Part shown: in pieces, positions 26,570 to 34,602 of the stretch | Layout: every line of letters begins with the position of its first letter | Position numbering within the stretch: the stretch's first letter is position 1 | Source of the DNA: Nonomuraea wenchangensis | Lineage (GTDB): Bacteria > Actinomycetota > Actinomycetes > Streptosporangiales > Streptosporangiaceae | Direction: 5' to 3' | Assembly: GCF_900111685.1 (NCBI RefSeq) | Contig: NZ_FOHX01000001.1 | Coordinates: 558,001-622,000 of the forward strand | DNA length: 64,000 nt | Notes under the pieces: model-generated | What the model was told of the DNA's origin: nothing | Databases searched by the model: none | Seen by the model: the letters and a program-made list of their open reading frames with translations, nothing else | Made by a program: the position numbers and the translations under genes

Positions 26570-27465
26570 CCCCTTCCGAGCTGCGCCGAGATGCCGGCGA
26601 GCTGCTGCAGCCGGCGCTCCAGCGACGGGTGGGTGGAGAACAGGGCCGCGATCGACTGGCCGCCGGACAGCGCCGGGACGAAGTAGAAGGCGTTGAACGC
26701 CGACGCCTCGCGCAGGTCGCGCGTCGGGATCCTGGCCATGTCACCACTGATCTTCGTCAGCGCGCTGGCCAGCTCGGACGGACGCTGCGTGAGCAGCGCG
26801 CCCGCGCGGTCGGCGGCCAGCTCACGGTAGCGCGACAGGGCGCGGGTGAGCAGGAAGCTGACGGCGTACACGAGGACCGAGACGAGCAGGATGATCGCGC
26901 CGATCGGGACGCCGCCCTGGCCGTTGCCGCGCCGGCCGCCGAGCCCGCTGTAGAGCGCGAAGCGGGTCATGAGGCCGGCCACGAGGCCCAGGAACGACGC
27001 GATCGTCATCACCGCCACGTCGCGGTGCGCGACGTGCGACAACTCGTGCGCGAGCACCCCTTCGAGCTCCCGCGGCTCCAGGCGCCGCAGGATGCCGGTC
27101 GTCACGCAGACGACGGCGTTCTTCTGGTTGCGGCCGGTGGCGAACGCGTTGGGGACGTCGGAATCCGCGATCGCCACCCTCGGCTTGGGCATGTCGGCCA
27201 GCGCGCAGAGCCGGTCGATCATGCCGTGCAGCTCGGGGGCCTCCTCCGGCGAGACCTCCCGTCCGTGCATCGCGAACAGGGCGATGCGGTCGGACAGGAA
27301 GTACTGCACCAGCAGCAGGAGGCCGGCCACCACCAGTACGGTCAGCGCCCGGACGCCCAAGGCGATCAGGACGCCGACGAACACCACGTAGAGCAGCCCG
27401 AGCAGGAACATCGTCACGACCATCCGGTTGGTGAGGCCGCGATCGGGCGCGAAACGCGTGCGCAT
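26566..27465 (-). CDS. htpX: Zinc metalloprotease HtpX
   Basis: 299 residues, M48 family. Two N-terminal helices (about 15-35 and 38-56) are followed by the zinc site H140-E-L-S-H144 and the third ligand E215 (SRYRELAADRAGA); two further helices lie at about 152-172 and 188-208. HtpX cleaves misfolded membrane proteins during envelope stress. Its place between pspAA and pspAB joins membrane quality control with the PspA response, a characteristic actinobacterial arrangement. Confidence 0.95.
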   Translation of the reverse strand: MRTRFAPDRGLTNRMVVTMFLLGLLYVVFVGVLIALGVRALTVLVVAGLLLLVQYFLSDRIALFAMHGREVSPEEAPELHGMIDRLCALADMPKPRVAIADSDVPNAFATGRNQKNAVVCVTTGILRRLEPRELEGVLAHELSHVAHRDVAVMTIASFLGLVAGLMTRFALYSGLGGRRGNGQGGVPIGAIILLVSVLVYAVSFLLTRALSRYRELAADRAGALLTQRPSELASALTKISGDMARIPTRDLREASAFNAFYFVPALSGGQSIAALFSTHPSLERRLQQLAGISAQLGRG

Positions 27466-27470
27466 GGCGC

Positions 27471-27749
27471 TCAGCCCGGAATGAGGCCTTGGTCGCCCAG
27501 CATCTCCCGGACCTCCTCGATCGAGGCGTCCGCGGGGGGAAGGATCAGCTCTGACGGCTCAAGGCTGTCGTCCGGCAGGGACTTGCCCACATGGCGCACC
27601 TTGTCGAGCAGCGCGTGCAGCTTGACGCGGAACACCTTCTCGTCGCCGGTCTCGATGGCGGCTTCGAGCTCGCTGTCGAGCTCGTTGAGCACGGCGATGT
27701 CGTCGGGCGAGATCTCGATCTGACCCTCGCCCATGATTCTGACGATCAT
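27471..27749 (-). CDS. pspAA: PspA-associated protein PspAA
   Basis: 92 residues, acidic and soluble: MIVRIMGEGQIEISPDDIAVLNELDSELEAAIETGDE at the N-terminus and a helical C-terminus. This matches the small PspAA family encoded just after actinobacterial pspA. It overlaps pspA by 4 bases. It may modulate PspA, but no activity is established that I can name. Confidence 0.88.
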   Translation of the reverse strand: MIVRIMGEGQIEISPDDIAVLNELDSELEAAIETGDEKVFRVKLHALLDKVRHVGKSLPDDSLEPSELILPPADASIEEVREMLGDQGLIPG

Positions 27750-28558
27750 GCGTTCTCCCCGGGCTGACGCAGGTGCTGGGTCTGACCCTGGCCCTGCTGG
27801 TGCGGCTGGGCCTGCTGCTGCGGCTGGCCCTGCTCGATCGCGGACTGCGGAGCCGGGCCCTGGCCGAGCTCGGCCTTCATCCGGGCCAGCTCCAGCTCGA
27901 CGTCCATGCCGCCGCCCATGCGGTCGAGCTCGGCCTGGATGTCGTCGCCGCGGGTGCCGGTGACGTCGTCGAGCGCGCCGCTGGCCAGCAGCTCGTCGAT
28001 CGCGCCCGCGCGAGCCTGCATCTGCGCCGTCTTGTCCTCGGCGCGCTGGATCGCCAGGCCGACGTCGCCCATCTCCTCGGAGATGCCGGAGAACGCCTCG
28101 TTGATGCGAGTCTGCGCCTCGGCGGCGGTGTAGGTGGCCTTGATGGTCTCCTTCTTCGTGCGGAAGGCGTCCACCTTGGCCTGCAGGCGCTGGGAAGCCG
28201 TGGTCAGCTTCTCCTCCTCGGCCTGCAGGTTGTCGTGCTGGACCTTGAGGTCGGCCATCTGGCTCTGGATGCCGGAACGCCGCTGCAGCGCCTCGCGCGC
28301 GAGGTCCTCGCGCCCGACCGACAGCGCCTTGCGCCCCTGCTCCTCAAGCTTCCTGGAAGACTGCTCAAGACCGTTGAGCTGCAGCTCCACCCGCTTACGC
28401 GACGTGGCCACGTCGGCCACACCCCTGCGCACCTTCTGCAGCAGCTCCAGCTGCCGCTGGTAGGAGTAGTCAAGGGTCTCGCGCGGATCCTCCATCTTGT
28501 CCAAGGCCTTGTTGGCCTTGGACTTGAAGATCATCGAAAGTCTCTTCATCACGCTCAT
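27746..28558 (-). CDS. pspA: Phage shock protein A (PspA/IM30/Vipp1 family)
   Basis: 270 residues. Residues about 5-220 are the coiled-coil PspA fold (MSMIFKSKANKALDKMEDPRETLDYSYQRQLELLQKVRRGV ... in shortened view), with the amphipathic N-terminal helix that binds stressed membranes. The C-terminal 40 residues are a Gln/Pro-rich disordered tail (QGQPQQQAQPHQQGQGQ region). It assembles on the cytoplasmic face to preserve membrane integrity. It is first in pspA-pspAA-htpX-pspAB, divergent from the DUF3043 gene across 125 bases. An alternative ATG lies 9 bases inside. Confidence 0.94.
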   Translation of the reverse strand: MSVMKRLSMIFKSKANKALDKMEDPRETLDYSYQRQLELLQKVRRGVADVATSRKRVELQLNGLEQSSRKLEEQGRKALSVGREDLAREALQRRSGIQSQMADLKVQHDNLQAEEEKLTTASQRLQAKVDAFRTKKETIKATYTAAEAQTRINEAFSGISEEMGDVGLAIQRAEDKTAQMQARAGAIDELLASGALDDVTGTRGDDIQAELDRMGGGMDVELELARMKAELGQGPAPQSAIEQGQPQQQAQPHQQGQGQTQHLRQPGENA

Positions 28559-28683
28559 GCGCGTCGGCCGTCCCCTTCTAGGTCGTGCTGGTGTTCACCC
28601 AATGCAGCGCAGCCGCCTTGGGATTACCCTACGCATAACGCACGGGGGCGTCACTAAGTTGCAGTCCAGGTAGGGTTGACGTC

Positions 28684-29295
28684 GTGTTGCGACGCCGTTC
28701 CCAGACTTCAGTGGACGACACCCCCGTCCCCGTTGACGATCCTAAGCCCCAGGGTAAAGGACGTCCCACACCCAAGCGCCGCGATCAGGAGAGCCGCCGG
28801 CGCCAGCCCGTGCACGCGCCGAAGGATCGCAAAGAGGCCTACCGGCAGATGCGGGCCAAGCAGGCCGCCGAGCGCGACCGCGCCCGCAAGGGCATGCTCG
28901 CAGGTGAAGAACGCTACCTCCCGGCCAGGGACAAGGGCCCGGCGCGCAAGTTCGCGCGTGACTGGGTCGACTCCCGGCGGCTGCCGAGCCAGTACTTCCT
29001 GCCGTTCTCGCTACTGATCCTGCTGGCCACCTGGGTGCCGTGGCCGCCCGAGATCCGCGCGACGGTGCTCAACATCGTGATCGCCGTCGGCTGGCCGATC
29101 ATGATGATCGGCGTGGTGGTCACCGGCGTCTACGTCGCCTGGAAGGTGAAGCGGGAGGTGGCGAGCAAGCTCCCGGACGAGAGCGTCAAGGGCGTGGGCT
29201 TCTACGCGGCCATGCGGGCGCTGCAGATCCGCAAGCTGCGTTTCCCGCCGCCCACGGTGGCGCCCGGCGGCAAGCCGGTCACCCCGAAGCGCTAA
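28684..29295 (+). CDS. DUF3043 membrane protein
   Basis: 203 residues. A highly charged N-terminal half (Lys/Arg/Glu/Gln-rich, about 1-95) is followed by two membrane helices at about 101-120 and 126-150 and a basic tail. This is the layout of DUF3043, an actinobacterial family of unknown function normally found beside pspA. GTG start; TAGGGT at 28671-28676 lies 7 bases before it, so the mRNA may be leaderless. It overlaps the convergent next gene by 4 bases at the stops. Confidence 0.88.
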   Translation: MLRRRSQTSVDDTPVPVDDPKPQGKGRPTPKRRDQESRRRQPVHAPKDRKEAYRQMRAKQAAERDRARKGMLAGEERYLPARDKGPARKFARDWVDSRRLPSQYFLPFSLLILLATWVPWPPEIRATVLNIVIAVGWPIMMIGVVVTGVYVAWKVKREVASKLPDESVKGVGFYAAMRALQIRKLRFPPPTVAPGGKPVTPKR

Positions 29296-30242
29296 CCGCG
29301 CGGCGGGCTCTCCGCCTGCCAGCGCAGGACGCCGCGGACCACGACCGGCCGCCGGCCGTCGAGCGGCGTGCCGTGCTCCAGGGCGTCGGCGACGGCTCGC
29401 ACCAGCGTGTAGTAGGACGGCATGCGCGGGGACATGCCGCCCTCCTCGCCCTCCCAGAGCAGGCCGCCGCCCGCGGCGTCGGCCACGGCGTACGACGGCG
29501 CGGCGGCGGCGGGGTCCGTCGTGGCGAGGAACGGGATCCACGTGCCCTCCCAGCCGCCCGCGGCGGACCGGCCGCACAGGAGCCGCCACGCGTCCCTGAT
29601 CTGCCGGATCCCGAGGTTGGCCGACCCGTCCGCCCAGAACCCGAGCCCGAACGCCCACCTGCCCCGCGAGCCGTTGTGGCGCAGGAGGGAGGCGCGCAGA
29701 TCGTCGGGGAGGTCCACGCCCATCTGGGCCTCGGCGACGGCGATCGTACCGGCGCGGCCAGGGCCGGCCAGCGTCCGGTAGGTGCGAGGGGCGTTCGCCC
29801 TGAGCCAGCGCTCGACGCGCCGCCACTGCCGGTTCACGGCCCGCCGCACGACGGGGTCGATCGGCCGCACCGCCACCGGGCGGGAGACGGCCGGGCAGGC
29901 GCTCCCGCCTGCCTCCGGCGTCGGCGTGCCCGCCGGAGGCGTCACGGCGGGTTGCGACGGGGTGAGTGAGCTCTGCGGGGACGGCGTGACGCCCACAGGG
30001 GTCCGCTGGGCCGACGCGGCGCCCAGGGTCTGCCCGGGGATCAGGGCGACGGTCAGGACCAGCGCCACGAGCGCCGCGATGCCCGCCCAGACCAGGCCCA
30101 TCCGCGCGTGACCGACGGACCCGCCCCGGGGCGTACGCGAAGGCTCCGTACGCCGATCGGGCAGGCGGGCCCGGCGGCGCAGCCGGATCGCGATCGCGGT
30201 CAGGACGGCCGCCGTCAGCGCCAGCCGTACGAGCTTCAGCAC
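29292..30242 (-). CDS. Membrane-anchored SMI1/KNR4 (SUKH)-like protein
   Basis: 316 residues from GTG at 30242; GTG at 30251 is an alternative. Hydrophobic segments lie at about 5-19 and 50-70, then a Pro/Thr/Ser linker (about 80-115). The C-terminal domain (about 145-315) resembles SMI1/KNR4: EAQMGVDLPDDLRASLLRHNGS, a GIRQIRDAW helix, WIPFLATTDP and a Tyr/Leu-rich end helix. SUKH domains often serve as immunity proteins to toxins, but also occur in other contexts; no toxin gene is adjacent. The membrane anchor is unusual for the fold. The family call is from pattern only. Confidence 0.65.
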   Translation of the reverse strand: MLKLVRLALTAAVLTAIAIRLRRRARLPDRRTEPSRTPRGGSVGHARMGLVWAGIAALVALVLTVALIPGQTLGAASAQRTPVGVTPSPQSSLTPSQPAVTPPAGTPTPEAGGSACPAVSRPVAVRPIDPVVRRAVNRQWRRVERWLRANAPRTYRTLAGPGRAGTIAVAEAQMGVDLPDDLRASLLRHNGSRGRWAFGLGFWADGSANLGIRQIRDAWRLLCGRSAAGGWEGTWIPFLATTDPAAAAPSYAVADAAGGGLLWEGEEGGMSPRMPSYYTLVRAVADALEHGTPLDGRRPVVVRGVLRWQAESPPRG

Positions 30243-30299
30243 GTCGCGCACCCTATCCCGAAACCGATCACCCCATGTTCCGGGATTAAGGTCGGACCC

Positions 30300-31301
30300 A
30301 TGGAATTCCGACACCTCGGTCGCAGCGGTCTCAAGGTCAGCGAGATCAGCTACGGCAACTGGCTCACGCACGGCTCCCAGGTCGAGGAGGACGCCGCCAA
30401 GCAGTGCGTGCAGGCGGCTCTCGACGAGGGCATCACCACGTTCGACACCGCGGACGTCTACGCCGGCACCAAGGCGGAGGAAGTGCTCGGCCGGGCGTTG
30501 AAGGGCGTGCGCAGGGAGTCGCTGGAGATCTTCACCAAGGTCTACTGGCCGACCGGCCCCGGCCAGAACGACCGCGGCCTGTCCCGCAAGCACATCACCG
30601 AGTCCGTCAACGCCTCCCTGCGCCGCCTGCAGACGGACTACGTCGACCTCTACCAGGCGCACCGCTTCGACCACGAGACGCCGCTCGAGGAGACGCTCAA
30701 GACGTTCGACGACCTCGTCCGCCAGGGCAAGGTGCTCTACGTCGGCGTCAGCGAGTGGACCGCCGACCAGATCGCCCAGGCGCTGAAGATCGCCGACGAG
30801 ATGGGCCTCGACCGCATCGTCTCCAACCAGCCCCAGTACTCGATGCTCTGGCGGGTCATCGAGGGCGAGATCGTGCCGCTGAGCGAGAAGGAGGGCGTGG
30901 GCCAGATCGTCTGGTCGCCGATCGCTCAGGGCGTGCTGACCGGGAAGTACCTGCCCGGCCAGCAGCCGCCGGAGGGCTCCCGGGCCACCGACGCCGCGGG
31001 CGGCAGCGCGATGATCGCCCGGTTCATGGACGACGACGTGCTGACCCGCGTACAGGATCTCAAGCCGATCGCCGCCGACCTGGGCCTCAGCATGGCGCAG
31101 CTGGCGATCGCCTGGGTGCTGCAGAACCCCAACGTCTCCAGCGCGATCGTCGGCGCCACGCGTCCGGAGCAGGTGCGCGACAACGTCAAGGCGGCGGGCG
31201 TCAAGCTGGACCAGGACGTGCTGCGGCGCATCGACGACGCGCTCGGCCCGATCGTCGAGCGCGACCCGGCCAAGACCACGAGCCCCCGCCCCCGGGCGTG
31301 A
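30300..31301 (+). CDS. Aldo/keto reductase
   Basis: 333 residues, TIM-barrel NADPH-dependent oxidoreductase. The catalytic tetrad is D49, Y54, K80 and H121 (FDTADVY, FTKVYW, YQAHRFD). The sequence is close to the potassium-channel beta-subunit-like branch of the superfamily (MEFRHLGRSGLKVSEISYG start; SVNASLRRLQTDYVDLYQ). It probably reduces aldehydes or ketones; the substrate is unknown. The start is the ATG at 30300, where homology begins. A strong terminator follows the stop. Confidence 0.94.
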   Translation: MEFRHLGRSGLKVSEISYGNWLTHGSQVEEDAAKQCVQAALDEGITTFDTADVYAGTKAEEVLGRALKGVRRESLEIFTKVYWPTGPGQNDRGLSRKHITESVNASLRRLQTDYVDLYQAHRFDHETPLEETLKTFDDLVRQGKVLYVGVSEWTADQIAQALKIADEMGLDRIVSNQPQYSMLWRVIEGEIVPLSEKEGVGQIVWSPIAQGVLTGKYLPGQQPPEGSRATDAAGGSAMIARFMDDDVLTRVQDLKPIAADLGLSMAQLAIAWVLQNPNVSSAIVGATRPEQVRDNVKAAGVKLDQDVLRRIDDALGPIVERDPAKTTSPRPRA

Positions 31302-31326
31302 CCCTCGTCACGCGCTGAGAGCGACA

Positions 31327-31365
31327 AAGAACCCCTTGGGCCGCGGCCGGGCCCAAGGGGTTCTT
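31327..31365. terminator. Bidirectional terminator between convergent genes
   Basis: Perfect 16-bp arms (31327-31342 and 31350-31365) with a 7-base loop: AAGAACCCCTTGGGCC and its complement. The A- and T-rich ends on either side let it serve both the aldo/keto reductase and the small convergent gene. Confidence 0.9.
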
Positions 31366-31380
31366 CCTCAGTTCGGGGGC

Positions 31381-31587
31381 TCACTCCTGGCGCAACGACA
31401 GTCCTGTGTACTCGACACGGTCCTCGTCGAGCAGGGCCACCTGTTCGACACCCGACTCGAGCAGGTCACGCCAGTTCTCGCCGAGCCAGGACTCCGCGTC
31501 CGCCTGGCTGGGGAAGACCTCTCGCGGCAAAGGGCGGTCCGTCACCTCACCACCACTTGCGTTCTCGTAACGCCACCGCCATGTCAT
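31381..31587 (-). CDS. Small conserved actinobacterial protein of unknown function
   Basis: 68 residues: MTWRWRYENASG at the start, FPSQADAESWLGENWRDLLESGVEQVALLDEDR and LSLRQE at the end. Similar short Trp-rich proteins are found across actinobacteria as hypothetical proteins. ATG at 31587 is the natural start, and the frame beyond it is not protein-like. It is divergent from cobU by about 118 bases. No domain can be named. Confidence 0.75.
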   Translation of the reverse strand: MTWRWRYENASGGEVTDRPLPREVFPSQADAESWLGENWRDLLESGVEQVALLDEDRVEYTGLSLRQE

Positions 31588-31705
31588 GCCACACGCTCCT
31601 TCTCCGCGGGTTCGCCGGCGCGCCTTCCGACGGCAATCGAACCCTACCCGTGAACGACCGCCCGCAGCGGGCGGCGCTGAGCGGGCTCTCTGTACGCTCG
31701 GCGCG

Positions 31706-32707
31706 GTGGAAGTGCTTCTTTCCGGCACGGCGGGCGCGGCGGGCCGGCCCGAGCCCGGCTGCCGCTGCGTCTCCTGCCTCTCCTGCGACGGGCCGCCCGC
31801 CGGCCCCCGCCGTCCGTTCGAGGTCCTGGTGGACGGGCGCGTCCCTTTCCCCTTCGCCGACGTGCCGCCTGGCTATCGCGCCTGGGGCGGCGGGCTCGGG
31901 CTGACCGGCCCGGACGGCGGGGGGCTGCTGTGCGTGCCGCCCGGGCGGGAGCCGCCCGCGGACCTGCCCGACCGGCTCGACCTGGTGCTCATCGACCTGC
32001 TCGACCGGCCTGAACGCCTCGGCCTGCTGCGGCGTACGCATCCGGACGCGGCGGCGGTGGCCGTCGGGCTCGACCACCGGATCCGCTCGGAGTCGGAGCT
32101 GGACCGGCGGCTGCGCCTGTGGGGCGCCCTGGCCGTGCCGGACGGGACCGTGCTGCGGACGACCGTGCCGCGGACCTCGATGAGAAAAGCGGGGCCGAGG
32201 GTGTTGCTGCTGGGCGGGTCGCGTTCGGGCAAGTCGGCCGAGGCCGAGCTGAGGCTGGCGGCCGAGCCGTACGTGACCTACGTCGCCACCGGCCCCGGCG
32301 GCGCGGGGGACGGCGAGTGGGCGGCCCGCGTACGGGCGCACCGGGAGCGCCGGCCCGCGCACTGGGACACCGTCGAGACCACGGACCTGGTCGCGGCCCT
32401 CACGGAGGCCACCACGCCGCTGCTCGTCGACGGTCTCGGCACGTGGCTGGCGGCGGTGTTCGACGAGCACGGGGCGTGGGAGGGCGACCGGGCGCCGGTC
32501 CGGCGGCGGTGCGACGAGCTGGTGGCCGCCTGGCGGCAGGCGCCGCAGGCGGTGGTGGCGGTGTCGGACGAGGTGGGGATGGGCGTGGTGCCTGCCACGG
32601 CCAGCGGGCGCGCCTTCCGTGACGCCCTCGGGCGGCTGAACGAACGGCTCGCCGCCGAGTCGGAGCACGTCGCCCTCGTCGTCGCGGGCCGCGTCCTGGA
32701 GCTGTGA
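31706..32707 (+). CDS. cobU: CobU-type adenosylcobinamide kinase/guanylyltransferase with degenerate N-terminal domain
   Basis: 333 residues. The C-terminal half (about 165-333) is CobU: P-loop GGSRSGKS at 170-177, the guanylylated histidine H212 in RVRAH, the segment LLVDGLGTWL and VSDEVGMGVVP. It phosphorylates adenosylcobinamide and adds GMP from GTP in the late steps of vitamin B12 synthesis. The first 160 residues begin LLSGTAGAAGRPEPGCRCVSC, resembling the start of MBL-fold phosphodiesterase or PqqB-like proteins, but no metal-binding HxHxDH remains. cobS follows within 1 kb; an ABC ATPase gene lies between on the other strand. GTG start. Confidence 0.9.
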   Translation: MEVLLSGTAGAAGRPEPGCRCVSCLSCDGPPAGPRRPFEVLVDGRVPFPFADVPPGYRAWGGGLGLTGPDGGGLLCVPPGREPPADLPDRLDLVLIDLLDRPERLGLLRRTHPDAAAVAVGLDHRIRSESELDRRLRLWGALAVPDGTVLRTTVPRTSMRKAGPRVLLLGGSRSGKSAEAELRLAAEPYVTYVATGPGGAGDGEWAARVRAHRERRPAHWDTVETTDLVAALTEATTPLLVDGLGTWLAAVFDEHGAWEGDRAPVRRRCDELVAAWRQAPQAVVAVSDEVGMGVVPATASGRAFRDALGRLNERLAAESEHVALVVAGRVLEL

Positions 32708-32716
32708 GAGGGCCTG

Positions 32717-33517
32717 TCAGGGCCGGAGGGCGCGGGCGTACCAGCGGCCGTCGAGCCGGTCCACGTGGAGGGGCCGGCCGAAGCACTCGGAGAGGTTCGC
32801 CGGCGTGAGCACGCCGCCCACGGGCCCGGCGGCCAGCACCCTGGCGTCGCGCATGAGCATGGCGTGGGTGGTCGTCGCCGGCACCTCCTCCAGGTGGTGG
32901 GTGACGGTGATGGTGGTGAGGACGGGCCGGGTGGCGGCGAGGTCCTCGACGGCGGTGATGAGGTCCTCGCGGGCCGGCAGGTCGAGCCCCGCGAACGGCT
33001 CGTCGAGCAGCAGCACCGCCGGATCGGCCATGAGCGCCCTCGCCACCCGGATCCGCGCCCGCTCGCCCTGGGAGCACACCCGGAACGGCCGGTCGGCGAG
33101 GTCCTTGCAGCCCAGGTCGGCGAGCAGCCGGTGGGCCCGCTCACGCTCGGAGTCGCCGTACTTGTCCCACAAGGGCGCGCTCGTCCCCGTGTGGCCGGTG
33201 AGCACCACGGTGAGGGCGGTCGCCCCCTCCTCCTCCAACAGCCCCTCGTCGACGAGCCGCTGGCTGGCCGCGACCAGGCCGAGGTGGCGGCGCAGCTCGC
33301 GCAGATCGACCCGGCCGAGCCGGTGGCCGAGCACCTTCACCACGCCCGCGCTGGGATGCCGTACGGCGGCGGCCAGCGAGAGCAGCGTCGTCTTGCCCGC
33401 GCCGTTGGGGCCGAGCACCACCCAGTGGTCGCCGTAGCCCACCTGCCAGTCCACGCCGTCCAGCAGCGTCTTGCCGGTGACCCGGACCGCCACGTCTTCG
33501 AGTTCAACCACGTGCAT
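32717..33517 (-). CDS. ABC transporter ATP-binding protein
   Basis: 266 residues, one nucleotide-binding domain. Walker A GPNGAGKT lies at 36-43, the signature SQGE at 149-152, Walker B VLLLDE at 168-173 and the switch histidine near TVTHHLEE. No permease is adjacent, so it may pair with one elsewhere. The position between cobU and cobS suggests cobalamin or metal transport only by proximity. The signature is SQGE rather than LSGGQ, as in some iron- and molybdate-related ATPases of the ModF/YbbA-like type. Confidence 0.92.
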   Translation of the reverse strand: MHVVELEDVAVRVTGKTLLDGVDWQVGYGDHWVVLGPNGAGKTTLLSLAAAVRHPSAGVVKVLGHRLGRVDLRELRRHLGLVAASQRLVDEGLLEEEGATALTVVLTGHTGTSAPLWDKYGDSERERAHRLLADLGCKDLADRPFRVCSQGERARIRVARALMADPAVLLLDEPFAGLDLPAREDLITAVEDLAATRPVLTTITVTHHLEEVPATTTHAMLMRDARVLAAGPVGGVLTPANLSECFGRPLHVDRLDGRWYARALRP

Positions 33518-33550
33518 CCCGCCACCCTAGTGGCCCTAGGATCGTCCGCT

Positions 33551-34519
33551 ATGCGGCGCCTCTTGGACGGACTGCGGTTCGCGACCGGGACGCTCAGCGT
33601 CTTCCCCGTCCGCGTCGAGCGGGTGGACCGGCAGGTCGCGGGGCAGGCGATGACGATGGCGCCGGTCATCGGGCTGGTGCTCGGCGCGGTCGCCGGGCTG
33701 CCGCTGCTCCTGCCCGTTCACCCGCTGCTGGGCGCGGCCCTTGCGGTCGGCCTGCTCGCGCTGCTGACCCGTGGCCTGCACCTTGACGGGCTGGCCGACC
33801 TGGCCGACGGCCTGGGCAGCGGCAAGCCCGCCGATCAGGCGCTCGGCATCATGAAGAAGTCGGACATCGGGCCGTTCGGCGTGATGACGCTGCTGCTCGT
33901 CCTGCTCGTGCAGGTGGCGGCGCTGGCGGGCACGGTCACGGGGTACGCGGCGCTGGTGACCGCCTGCGTGACGGGACGGCTGGCGCTGACCTGGGCCTGC
34001 CGGCCGGGCGTGCCCGCCGCCCGGCCGGACGGGCTGGGGGCGGCGGTCGCCGGATCGGTACGCCCCTCCGCCCCCTGGCTCGTCACCCTGGCCGCGCTGC
34101 TCGCCTTCGCGGGCCTCGGGCTGAGCATCCATGCCGGGACCTGGGACGGAGGGCCCCGTACGTGGGCGTCGGCCGTCACCGGGTGGCTGACCGGCGCGGA
34201 CGAGCGGGCCCCCGAGCCCGGCGAGTCCTACGGAGGGCTCGCCAACTTCCTCGACTCCATGAAGGAGAGCGACCCCGGCTGGGAGCGCGGGTGGATGTCG
34301 GCCGGCGAGGTCGTCGTCGCCGACGGGACCGTGGGATGCGGACTGGGCCTGCCGGCGTTCCTCACCCTGCCGCTCGCCCTGCTCATCGGCCTGCTGGCCG
34401 CTCTGGCGCTGCTCCGGCGGGCCCGCCGCCGCCTCGGCGGGATCACCGGCGACGTCCTCGGCGCGCTGGTGGAGACCGCCACGGCGGCGACGCTGGTGGC
34501 GTACGCCGTCATGGGGTGA
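33551..34519 (+). CDS. cobS: Adenosylcobinamide-GDP ribazoletransferase
   Basis: 322 residues from ATG at 33551, a polytopic membrane enzyme that joins adenosylcobinamide-GDP to alpha-ribazole at the end of B12 synthesis. The family motif TRGLHLDGLADLADGLGSG lies at 73-91 (in shortened form GLHLDGLADLADG), MKKSDIGPFG at 101-110 and GITGDVLGALVE near 297-308. It is about 70 residues longer than usual: a hydrophilic stretch at about 195-262 (WDGGPRTWASAV ... ESYGGLANFLDSMKESDPGWERGW) lies between late helices. It is divergent from the ABC ATPase across 33 bases. Confidence 0.92.
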   Translation: MRRLLDGLRFATGTLSVFPVRVERVDRQVAGQAMTMAPVIGLVLGAVAGLPLLLPVHPLLGAALAVGLLALLTRGLHLDGLADLADGLGSGKPADQALGIMKKSDIGPFGVMTLLLVLLVQVAALAGTVTGYAALVTACVTGRLALTWACRPGVPAARPDGLGAAVAGSVRPSAPWLVTLAALLAFAGLGLSIHAGTWDGGPRTWASAVTGWLTGADERAPEPGESYGGLANFLDSMKESDPGWERGWMSAGEVVVADGTVGCGLGLPAFLTLPLALLIGLLAALALLRRARRRLGGITGDVLGALVETATAATLVAYAVMG

Positions 34520-34525
34520 GACCGC

Positions 34526-34602
34526 AGGCTCGGACAGCGGGCTCGGACAGCGGGCTCGACGGCGGACTCAGACGGCGGACTCAGACGGCGGGCTCGGCCG
34601 TG
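34526..34602. repeat. 13-bp tandem repeat at the CPBP gene end
   Basis: About five and a half tandem units: 34526-34538 and 34539-34551 (GGCTCGGACAGC core), a 12-base unit at 34552-34563, two identical units GGACTCAGACGGC at 34564-34576 and 34577-34589, and a partial copy from 34590. The CPBP stop codon lies within the repeat, so a change in unit number would alter its C-terminus. Confidence 0.8.

Noticed and set aside
31381-31728. Longer minus-strand version of the small Trp-rich protein
   Set aside because: The upstream part is Arg/Ser-rich and would run into the cobU start; ATG at 31587 is natural.
34526-34602. CRISPR-like array
   Set aside because: Units are contiguous 13-bp tandem copies without spacers and no cas genes are present.
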